Source: Agapanthus africanus | Lineage: Eukaryota > Streptophyta > Magnoliopsida > Asparagales > Amaryllidaceae | Reading direction: 5' to 3' | DNA: 64,000 nucleotides | Assembly (NCBI GenBank): GCA_030015575.1 | Contig: JASDDO010000001.1 | Span: 320,449,595-320,513,594 of the forward strand | In this document: positions 55,386 to 64,000 of the stretch, piece after piece | Layout: the number at the start of each line of letters is the position of its first letter | How positions within the stretch are numbered: the first letter of the stretch is position 1 | The notes under the pieces: model-generated | Told to the model about the DNA's origin: nothing | Databases searched by the model: none | Seen by the model: only the letters and a program-made list of their open reading frames with translations | Program-made: the position numbers and the translations under genes

Positions 55386-57508
55386 TGTAAGTCTACGTTA
55401 GCGCCCCGGCAGTCTACAGACGCCAAATGCGGAATAAAAACTTTTAACTTGGCGCTATCGTATACTTTAACCCGGATCTGCCATTATTGCTAAACTAACA
55501 AACTGTAAAGAGTGTAGAAAGGTTATACCGAATGATCCGAGTCCTTCGTTCTTCAACCATCATCCCACGCTCCATTGCGGCTGCTCCGATCTCGTCGATC
55601 TCCGATATCCTTGTCGAGGTGACACCACATCACCGATTCTTTAAACGGGCTCCCGCCTCTGACTTGAGGCAACTCGGTCGTCAAGTTTGCTAGAAGAGAC
55701 GACCAAGAATGATGTAGAGAATGAGTAGATGACTTTGTCTCACTTCGTCCAAATCCGTGGACGATCGGTTAATGAAGTTGCCATGGGAATTGGGTGATGG
55801 AATGAAATGAACTGTAAAATTCCATGCACCCCAAATACTATCATATCTTTTTACAACCATGAAAAACTATCAAGTGAGTGAGTGTGGAGGAGAGAGAGGG
55901 CCGGCCATTCTTATAGAAGAGGGAGGTGACCGTAGGAGAGGGGGGGTTACAATATGATAAATATCACAATGTGAACACAAACAAATATCTTGCATAAAGA
56001 TCTTAAGCAAAACAAGAATGTAATGAAATCAAAGCATGAGTCACTTAGCCTTGTCACAAATTCTAGAACCTTCTAGAACCTTCTAGAAGCACGACTCACT
56101 CTCATCCAAGAAAAGATAAATCCGTCTTTAACCGAATGTTAAAAGACGGCTGATAGAAAACTGGAAACTGGCAACTTCCAAAAGTGATCCTGAAACGACT
56201 TTCAGGATAACCCCGAAACTGTATAAATATACCCGCATTTATATTACGACCGAATACAAATACAACTGAGACAAAGATATTATACCTACTCAATATAATA
56301 CTCGGATCCGGCTTAAACCAAAGCCGACCAGTATCATCTGCCCGAAAACTGACACGTGCGTAAACGCACGTGCATTTTCCGAACGCTGCCATAAAACCAT
56401 ACGGCCTCTACAACGTTTCGCCCGAACTTGGGAAACTGCCTGTGGGGGACTCTAATGACTCGTCAGTACCCTGGCAGTGGGTTTAACCATAAACCGTCAG
56501 CTGCACTAGCTATGCGTAACGGCTGCCCACGGACTGACCTCAAGGGAGACTGATGAGCAAACTCAAGGGTGGCCGATGAATGAACTCATCCAGAAAACCC
56601 TACTGAGCCTAACAGTGACAATGTATATACAGTCCGGTCCGTTCGTCAATGAGTATCGCATATCCGCCTAGGGGGCTAGTAACGTCAGACCCCCAGAAGC
56701 AGTATAAGTCGTGTCGGAGTGAAGCCCAATAACACCCTGAGATACTACTGGAGTACCTACCAGTAAATCTCTTGATACGGCCGTGGGCTATGTGTAATGG
56801 CTCTCCTAGACACAGCACGATCTCGCCCCCAATACCGGGAGAGACGAATCCCCTGCCGATCCGCTCACGTGCCTCCATATGGCTCGGGACTGTACCCAAA
56901 AGCTACCTGTTTGCACGACTCCTTTGAGCCGTGGTAGGGTAGAAATCAAAGCACAGTGGGAACTCACACGAGACAAATGACGACCTCAGGTCGAAGAACT
57001 AACCTGTACACATGTCACCAGGGAACTGCTATCTGACGATAGGTATAGTACTAACTAGCAGATTCCCGGCGAGTCCTGTCCGGTGTACTCATAACCCAAT
57101 GAGCACCTGTATACATCTTAGGTGATCCAACTGACACCAGTGGCTTGTGAGACCGGCCACCGCCCCTCGTCGGGGTCTCGACTGTACACACTAGTCTACT
57201 CCGGAGTATCGATGCCCTGTCTCGAAACTCCCACGACTAGGGACCACAATCAAGGATATGCATATAAACCACCCAACTCTCACGTATATGATCGCCATCA
57301 TACTGTTGGTGGTAAAGCAAGATCCTAAGGGCTCTATCAAAGTGTAACATGCAATCAGTCACCTGAACATGTACACGACTGATAAAGGCAAACCAGATAG
57401 CATACTATCATCTTGAGTAAGACTGTTCTACCGGTATAGGTCCTCCGCAATCATTGCAATCACGTACCTGCGATCCAATAATTGACTATGAGGGCACTAT
57501 CTCCAACA
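55386..57508 (-). repeat. 5' LTR of B
   Basis: 2,123 bp, matching 47912-50035 with about 14 differences and one missing base. Confidence 0.94.
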
Positions 57509-57513
57509 ACTCT
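57509..57513. repeat. TSD of element B (ACTCT, right)
   Basis: Matches 47907-47911. Confidence 0.95.
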
Positions 57514-58249
57514 CTCCAAAGAGATGTCTCCCAAGACTGATTTGGAGAGAGCTCGCATGCAAGGGATACCCTATGCTTCGGCAGTAGGCTCTATCATGTA
57601 TGCGATGCTATGTACCAGACCCGATATAGCATACTCACTAAGTGTAGTGAGTAGGTATCAAGCTGATCCTGGAGAGAGTCACTGGACAGCTGTGAAGAGC
57701 ATTCTCAAGTACTTGCGAAGGACTAGAGATATGTTCTTGGTGTATGGTAACGGAGAACTCCAAGTGGAGTCCTTTACCGATTCCAGCTTCCAGAGTGATA
57801 AGGACGACTCAAAGTCGCAGTCGGGCTTTGTCTTTACCCTTTACGGAGGGGCGGTTAGCTGGAAGAGTTCCAAGCAGGAAACCGTGGCAGACTCGACGAT
57901 GGAGGCTGAATACATCGCTGCCAACGATGCTGCTAAAGAAGCTGTCTGGATCAAGAAGTTCATTTATGAACTTGGAGTGGTTCCATCCATTGAGCATCCA
58001 ATACCTTTGTATTGCGATAACAATGGAGCGGTGGCTTTGGCCAAGGAACCCAGGTCCCATCAGCGGTCCAGGCATATTCTGAGGCGGTATCACCTGATCC
58101 GGGAGATAGTTGATCGCCGGGAGATCGAGGTAAGGAGAGTTGACACGAAGAACAACACGGCGGATCCGCTCACGAAGGCCATTCCCCAGATACAGTTTGA
58201 GAGACTCTTCGGGATGCTCGGTATGAGATACTACAGCAGCTGGCCCTAG
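57514..58249 (+). pseudogene. Copia pol of C, 3' segment (RNase H)
   Basis: This is the continuation of the C pol after B. The frame (including codons within the TSD copy) runs open to TAG 58247-58249. It carries the end of reverse transcriptase, RNase H with FTDSSFQSD, the TMEAEYIA acidic motif and RSHQRSRHILRRYHL, and ends YYSSWP. The open frame seen from 57482 begins in the B LTR and is an artefact of the junction. Residues match the intact D copy closely. Confidence 0.93.
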
Positions 58250-58263
58250 TGCAAGTGGGAGAT
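58250..58263 (+). other. Polypurine tract of C
   Basis: TGCAAGTGGGAGAT directly before the 3' LTR. Confidence 0.88.
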
Positions 58264-60485
58264 TGTTAGTTGTATGTATGCCCTAGAGGCCAGTATTGTA
58301 CAGATTATGTATATTATATTGGATGCTTGGACATATATAAAGATGACTTTCTTGCTCGACATGATAGTATGCTATCTGGTTGCTCTTTATCTTAACATGT
58401 ACACTAGTCTCTTTATACTGTCTTATAGTTACATGTTGGTAAAGCCCTTAGGATTTGTACTTGACTACCTGGACTATGATGCAGATCATACTAGTGGGGA
58501 CATGGTAGTCCATAAGTACATCCTTCAAGGTCCCTAGTCGTGGGTGTATCGAGACGGGGCATCGATATACCAGAGTAGACTAGCGTATACGCTTCTCGAC
58601 CCATGTGATGGGCGATGGATGATCCCATATCCATTGGTGTTTGACATCAGAGATGGTATACGGGTGCTCAGTGGAGACTGGGTACACTGGACGGACTCGC
58701 CGAGAACTCCCAGATGGTATTATACCTCACGTCAGATGGCAGTTCTCAGGTGACTCTTGTACAGGTTAGTCTGTAGACCCGAGATCGTCATAGAGTCTTT
58801 TGTGATTCCCACTGTGCTTTGATCTCCACCTTACCACGTCCATGAGGGCGTGCAAAACGGTGGTCTTTGGGTACAGTCCCGAGTCACATGGAGGCAATGA
58901 GCGATAGGAGGGGTTTCGTCTCTCCCGGTATTGGGGGTTGATGTTGCGCTGTGCTCGATTGGCCGTAACAGGGAAGTCCCTGGCCAGGGCTGATCAGAGA
59001 TTTGCTGGTAAGTGTTACCAGTAGTTTCTCGACCCGTTACGAGCCTCACATCGGCACGACTTATCGGGTTATTGGGGTCTGACGTTTACCACCCCTAGAC
59101 TTGATATGCGACGTATCTGACGAAGAGACTGGACTGTATGGTAAGTGTTACTGGTCGGATTCGCAGGAGTGTGAGCGGGGTAGCTCGTCGATCTTCTGAT
59201 CGCTCAATACCCGGGTGGCCGTTACGTTTAGCAGACCGCTTGCGGCTTGTGGGTGCTTGATATGATCATCATCTGCTACCGGCGTATTGACGAGTCTTTA
59301 GAGTCCTACACAGAGGTTTCCTGGCTCAAGCGAAACGAAATAGGAGCGCATATGAGATATGTGCAGGACCGAGAATAATGCGTGTATGTGATACCGCATT
59401 TCATTCTCGCGATATATGTTTCGATTGGTTATATTCGATATGACCTAGTTATCGAATCATTGATTCGATAAATCGATGCATTGAATACTAGTCGGTTATG
59501 TGCGACATGACCGGATCATTGAATCAAGTGTTGATTTAATGATTTAATGTATAATTATATATTTGATATATTACTTTGCATTAACTAGTAATGGTTCACT
59601 TTAAACGGATTTTTCTCACTTGATGCACATTGTATATATGATATGCTTTCGTGCACTTTTTTGTATCATGTTTGATGATACTTGATCATTTAGTTAAGTG
59701 TATAGAATTAATCCATGGTTAATTTGATAATTAGGGTTTTGCATATTCATTTATTTATTTATTTGTTTATTTACTTATTTGAAATGAGTTATGATAAGAA
59801 TGGTGGCTAAGTTTGTTTTATATTGAAGCTTCATGAAGCTTTGACTTTGCTAACCATCCTTATCTTCATGCTTAACCCTAACCCATCCAAGTGACCATGG
59901 TTAATTCTCTACACTTAACCCTAGTTCAAGTTATGATAAGTATTTGATTTAAATTTATTTTTATCACAAGACGTATCATAATCTTTTCTTGAGCTCATCT
60001 TCTTCTTCTTCTTCAAGCTTGCTACAAAAATGGCAACTTGAGATTTAGTGAGATAAATCCAATTCTAAAGTGAACCCACCTCCTATTTCTTCACCCTCTA
60101 CCTCTTGCCAAGTTGTTTTGGGTGTTTACTTCACAAGTTTCACAAGTTTGTGAAGTCGGAGCTTGAGTTTGTGCAACCTCGACGTAGATCGTCTTTGACA
60201 CGAAGCCGACGACCTATTCCGCACGTTTCTCCGATGAAGCCATCACGAGAGTCCAAGCTTCAAGATGGACAGCGAGAAGACTTCTGTGCGGAGCCGTGGA
60301 GGTGGATATCCGGATCTACAAAGGTTGTAATTTCCGTATCCTAGTAGTTAAGTGTTAACTAGCTTTCTATTTCGCCTAAACATCTAGTTTAAGATCCGTT
60401 GTCTAGGGTTTCTCGGCACTAAAAATTTTAATTTGGCATGTTCGATACCTTGTGAGACCACTATAGGGTGCCTAGGAACCTTTCA
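58264..60485 (+). repeat. 3' LTR of C
   Basis: 2,222 bp, starting TGTTAGTTGTATG and ending GGAACCTTTCA. It lacks 6 bp present in the 5' LTR near 41990. Confidence 0.94.
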
Positions 60486-60490
60486 GATAC
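60486..60490. repeat. TSD of element C (GATAC, right)
   Basis: Matches 40299-40303. Confidence 0.92.
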
Positions 60491-61254
60491 TTGCACCATC
60501 ATTTGACCTCTTTTGACCATGATGGCTTGACTTATGTTTTCATGATGGTAGTGGTGGAGTGTTGGCCTTTGATTGCCATCATGCTTATTGATGATGAAGT
60601 GTGATGATTGTTGTTTGAGTGTTGGACTTTCCTTGTGATCATTTCTTTGCATGATAGCCTTCTCTCTCTCTCCTTTTGGATTATTGGATGGCTCTCTCAT
60701 TCTTTTGATACACACTCCATTCTCTCCTCTCCCACCATGCCATGGCCGGCCAAGAAAGGCTAGGGGCTGTCCATTTTTATTGGTGTGGGTTTTTACTTCA
60801 TTTCATGCTCCAAAAAAAATCCCCAAGTCCCTCCACATAGCTCTTGTATCATCCTTCCACCAATAAGGCAATTCCTACAACCCCAAATGAGACATGGTTC
60901 TTCACTACACATTCTACAGCAAACCTTGGGCACGTCGACTAGCCAGCTTCGTGCCCGAGTTGCCTCGGCATTGAGGTGGGAGCCCGTAAAAGATGTAGGC
61001 GATGTGGTGCACTTCCGGCAACGAGGTGGAGACAGGACATTCCGCGGGAGATCGGGACGACGACGAGAAGACCGGAGGACTCGGATCTGTCGGTATATCT
61101 CTATTCCCTTTCTTGTAGTTAGCTAGGACTAGTTAATGGTTCGATCCGGGTGTTTAGTGCGCGGTGGTGCCGGTTTGCTAGTTTGCAAAATTAAAGTTTT
61201 TCGCTTCCGCATTTGGCCTCGGGATGGAGGCCGGGGCGCCGCCGTGCACTTACA

Positions 61255-61259
61255 GATAC
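61255..61259. repeat. TSD of solo LTR E (GATAC, right)
   Basis: Matches 28615-28619. Confidence 0.85.
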
Positions 61260-61352
61260 AATTCATATATATATATATATATAAATAAACTAATATTAGC
61301 TCACTAAAGATTTTCTTCTCTATTTATATATTTGTATTAGCTAATATTAGTT

Positions 61353-61384
<32 letters not shown>

Positions 61385-62739
61385 CATATCAAATTATTAA
61401 ATCAACACTTGGTTCAATAATCCGGTTATATCATATATAACCGACTAATATTCAATATTGGATATTAAATCAAAACTTGATTTAATAATCTGGTCATATC
61501 ATATATAACTGGCCAATATCAAATATATGTACATAAATCAAATCATTGAATCAACACTTGATTCAATAATCCGATTATATCTCATATAACCTAACTGGTA
61601 TCAAATATCGCGAGATTAGAATACGGTAACACATACTCGTATTTAATCAAGCTCTCGCACATATCTCCATATGTGCCCTGCTTCGTTTCGCTCGAGCTAG
61701 GAAACCTCTGTGTGTGACTCTAAAGACTTGTGAATACGCCAGCAGCAGGTAATGATCACATCAGTCACCCACAAGCCGTCAGCGGTACTAGCTGGACGTA
61801 ACGGCTACCCAGGTATTGAACGAATAGAAGATCAACAAGCAAGCTTGTCCAAACTCCCATAAAGCCTATAAGCTGTTACCATACAGCCCAGTCTCTTCGT
61901 CTGATATGTCACATATCAAGTATGGTGGGTGGAATCGTCAAACCCCCACTAACTTAATAAGTCATGCCGATGTGTGTCCTATAACCTTTCGAGAAACTAC
62001 TAATAACACTTACCAGTAAATCTCATCAGCCCTGGCCAGGGACTTGCTGTTATAGCCAATCGAGCATAGCGCAACATCAACTCTTAATACCGGGAGAGAC
62101 GAAACCCCTCCTATCGCTCACTGCCTTTATGTGACTCAGGACTGTATCCAAAATCCACCTGTTTGCATGACTCTTTTGAGCCGTGGTAGGGAGGAAATCA
62201 AAGCACAGTGGAAACCACACAAGACACTATGACGATCTTGGGTCTATAGACTAACCTGTATAAGTGTCACCAGAGAACTGCTATCTGACGATAAGTATGG
62301 TACCATCTAGGAGTTCTCGGCGAGTCCTTTTTGGTGTACCCAATCTCTAATGAGCACCTATGTACAATCTTTGATGTCAAACACCAATGGTTGTGGGATC
62401 AACCATCGTCCATTACAGGGTCAAGAAACGTACACACTAGTCTACTATGGAATATCGATGCCCTGTCTCAATATTCCCTCGACTAGGAACTGTTAAAGGA
62501 TGTGCTTGCTGACTACATAAGCCCCACTAGTATGATCTGCATCATAGTCCTGGTAGTTAAGCCTACATCCTTAGGGCTTCATCAACATGTATCAGAGAGA
62601 CAGAATAATAAAACAAGTGTACATATTAAGATAAAGAGCAACCAGATAGCATACTATCATGTCGAGCAAGAAAGTCCTATATATATATGTCCAAGCATCC
62701 ATTACAATAATGACCTCTAGGGCATACATATACTTAACA
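61260..62739 (-). repeat. Element F 3' LTR, main part
   Basis: On the minus strand this starts TGTTAAGTATATG at 62739 and follows the LTRs of C and A, for example GCCCTAGAGG, GATCATACTAGTGGGG and CCTGGCCAGGGCTGAT. It continues at 28614-28266. Divergence from C is much higher than between the C LTRs, which fits F being the oldest layer. Confidence 0.85.
61264..61381. repeat. (AT)n microsatellites
   Basis: Two AT runs at about 61266-61283 and 61352-61380 lie within the F LTR, near the E insertion point. Confidence 0.9.
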
Positions 62740-62783
62740 AGGGGCATATCACCCGGTCCAACCATTCTACTTTTTCTCAATCC

Positions 62784-63020
62784 TTATAATAAATTACATA
62801 TGTGAGATCCTGATCCGGTATCTAATACCCAGGAGGTAGGGTTGACTGAAAAACGGTTTTCAATAACAAATACACCCGAATGCTTCTCCTTCAATAGGGT
62901 TATCTGGAATTCCTTACAGTCCTCTTTCACTTGCCCATACTCATGACAGTTTTCACAAGTTAGAGCCGAACCGACGTTCCCCAGCCCAGTGTAACAAGCT
63001 GGTTCGGTCAAGTCAAACAT
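62784..63020 (-). pseudogene. Copia zinc knuckle/protease stub of element F
   Basis: The frame starts at ATG 63020 and ends at TAA 62786-62784 (78 codons). It holds a zinc knuckle CENCHEYGQVKEDC in which the His is Gln, then protease LDTGSGSHIC, and stops two residues later. The rest of pol and the polypurine tract are deleted, and the LTR follows after about 44 bp. As in A and C there is no gag domain before the knuckle. The knuckle is less decayed than in A and C, where all four ligands are gone. Confidence 0.82.
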
Positions 63021-63517
63021 TTTATTATCTTGATTAGGGCGTAAAATGGTTGCTACCTGGAGAGAGAGAAAAGAAACACTCAGCGTGCGCTCTTGCAAGA
63101 TCAGATTGGTTATTAGTTTATCTAATCAGGATGGCTCCCACTGTTTCCTTGAATTTTCCTTTAAACCTTAAAAGAAAAACTAGTCGGAATCATTCGCACC
63201 TCACAAGTTCGCTAATCGTTCAGCCAGGTGAGTGTTGGTACTCCGAGGGAGGTTCCCCGTGCTCTCGCACGGACCTAATTAAAATAAACTTTGTTTCCGT
63301 AGAGGCGTAGCCCCGTTAACGCTTTTCTAGACACCTAATAGGTTAGCTAATTGTGAAGTGAAAAATATCTCCCAAGAGTAATCCTACTCATCAGTGTGAT
63401 TAGGATCCAACTATCTTTGCATGATAACTTAGATGGAAGCCACTCTAGTCACCACACTCTAGAAGGTATACAACACTAGCATGTTTCCTGTATATTTGAA
63501 ACTCCCGATGTGGTTTT
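63021..63517 (-). other. Leader remnant of element F, cut by G
   Basis: It carries the pyrimidine tract plus AG (63055-63075), the CGTGC-GAGA-GCACG hairpin (63258-63271 on the plus strand as its complement), the GGGG/CCTC hairpin (63302-63314) and the GTTTC/GAAAC hairpin (63483-63502). The LTR of G interrupts it at 63518. Confidence 0.78.
63513..63517. repeat. Possible TSD of element G (GTTTT)
   Basis: The five bases before the G LTR start. The partner is outside the window. Confidence 0.35.
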
Positions 63518-64000
63518 TGTTGGATATAGTGCCCTCTAAGTCAATTATTGGATCGCAGGCACGTGATTGCAATGATTGAGGGAGGACCTATACCGATAAA
63601 ACAGTCTTACTCGAGATGATAGTATGCTATCTGGTTTGTCTTTATCATCATGATAGAGCCCATAGGATTGTTGTTTGACTACCAGCAGTATGATGGTGAT
63701 CATATATGTGGGAGCTGGGGTCTATAAGCACATCCTTAAAGTGTCCCTAGTCGTGGGAGTTTCGAGACAGGGCATCGATACTCCAGAGTAGACTAGTGTA
63801 TACAGTCGAGACCCCGACAAGGGGCGGTGGCCGGTCTCACAAGCCACTGGTGTCAGTTGGATCACCTAAGATGTATACAGGTGCTCATTAGGTTTTGAGT
63901 ACACCGGACAGGACTCGCCGGGAATATGCTAGTTGGTATTATACATATCGTCAGATAGCAGTTCCCTGGTGACATGTGTACAGGTTAGTTCATTGACCTG
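63518..64000 (+). repeat. LTR of element G, partial
   Basis: Starts TGTTGGATATAGTGCCC and follows solo LTR E and the B LTRs to the window end. It shows the E target site for D intact (CTTACTCGAG near 63607). Whether it belongs to a full element cannot be seen. Confidence 0.85.

Larger units (their letters stand above)
47912..57508 (-). mobile_element. Copia element B, recently moved, decayed pol
   Basis: This 9.6-kb minus-strand element has a 5' LTR at 55386-57508, a 3' LTR at 47912-50035, TSD ACTCT, a tRNA-iMet PBS and a polypurine tract. The LTRs differ by about 14 bases by eye (near 0.65%), so the insertion is young. The interior nonetheless has no intact frame, only recognisable remnants of reverse transcriptase and RNase H. 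It was therefore already defective when it moved and must have used proteins in trans. Confidence 0.93.
40304..60485 (+). mobile_element. Copia element C, gag-less, interrupted by B
   Basis: Without B, C is about 10.6 kb: LTRs at 40304-42530 and 58264-60485, PBS at 42532, a leader of almost 2.9 kb, a pol frame without a gag domain, and a polypurine tract at 58250-58263. The TSD is GATAC. LTRs differ by roughly 14 substitutions and one 6-bp gap. Coding is broken by one missing base near 45701 and by the B insertion after 47906. It is closely related to A. Confidence 0.94.
28620..61254 (+). repeat. Solo LTR E, split by D and C
   Basis: One Copia-type LTR is spread over three pieces: 28620-28712, 38876-40303 and 60491-61254, about 2.28 kb in all. 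It starts TGTTGGAGATAGTGCC and ends GTGCACTTACA, the same start and terminal ACTTACA as the B LTRs. It is flanked by GATAC on both outer sides with no internal region of its own, so it is a solo LTR formed by LTR-LTR recombination. D and C later inserted into it. Confidence 0.85.

Noticed and set aside
57482..57513. Upstream ATG of the frame ending at 58249
   Set aside because: It lies in the B LTR and TSD; the true coding is the continuation of the C pol from before B.

Overview
The window is plant nuclear DNA, almost certainly intergenic heterochromatin of a large-genome seed plant. The evidence is nested LTR retrotransposons with plant-type primer-binding sites (tRNA-iMet and tRNA-Asp), an Athila-type Ty3/Gypsy polyprotein, Ty1/Copia polyproteins and a chromovirus-like non-autonomous element. 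I found no host gene, tRNA gene, rRNA gene or CRISPR array. The species cannot be told from the sequence. Element letters below are mine.

The layout resolves into at least eight elements, and 5-bp target-site duplications (TSDs) confirm most junctions. F (minus strand, Copia) is the oldest host: its 3' LTR lies at about 28266-28614 plus 61260-62739, with a broken internal stub at 62740-63517. A (minus strand, Copia, 1-28260, running off the left edge) sits in F's LTR. A was then hit by an Athila element (2023-13976, minus, TSD TATAT) and by H, a large non-autonomous element with 3.4-kb LTRs (15880-26330, plus, TSD ACAAC). E, a solo LTR (plus, TSD GATAC), also sits in F's LTR and is now spread from 28620 to 61254. 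E received D (28713-38870, plus, TSD CTTAC), a complete Copia element with one intact 1,316-codon gag-pol frame, and C (40304-60485, plus, TSD GATAC). C's pol gene was split by B (47912-57508, minus, TSD ACTCT). G, an LTR running off the right edge, starts at 63518 inside F's leader.

D is the only element that looks autonomous. A, C and F form a gag-less Copia lineage whose zinc knuckle has decayed. B moved recently although its pol is badly decayed. H has near-identical LTRs and no recognisable coding region. The Athila has one continuous gag-pol frame broken by five stop codons. Paired LTRs of B, C, D and H differ by well under 1% by eye and those of the Athila by about 2%, so several insertions are recent and probably depended on proteins supplied in trans.

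The most unusual signal is non-coding. The roughly 2-3 kb leaders of all the Copia elements hold an ordered set of hairpins whose stems change sequence but keep pairing between families. It includes three copies of a hairpin with the same loop, spaced about 92 and 84 nt apart in four families. A separate GC-rich hairpin or motif with a CCGCGG core lies about 190-285 nt downstream of the primer-binding site in D, C, A, B, the Athila and (in short form) H, crossing the Copia/Gypsy boundary. These are candidates for shared RNA packaging, dimerisation or translation signals.
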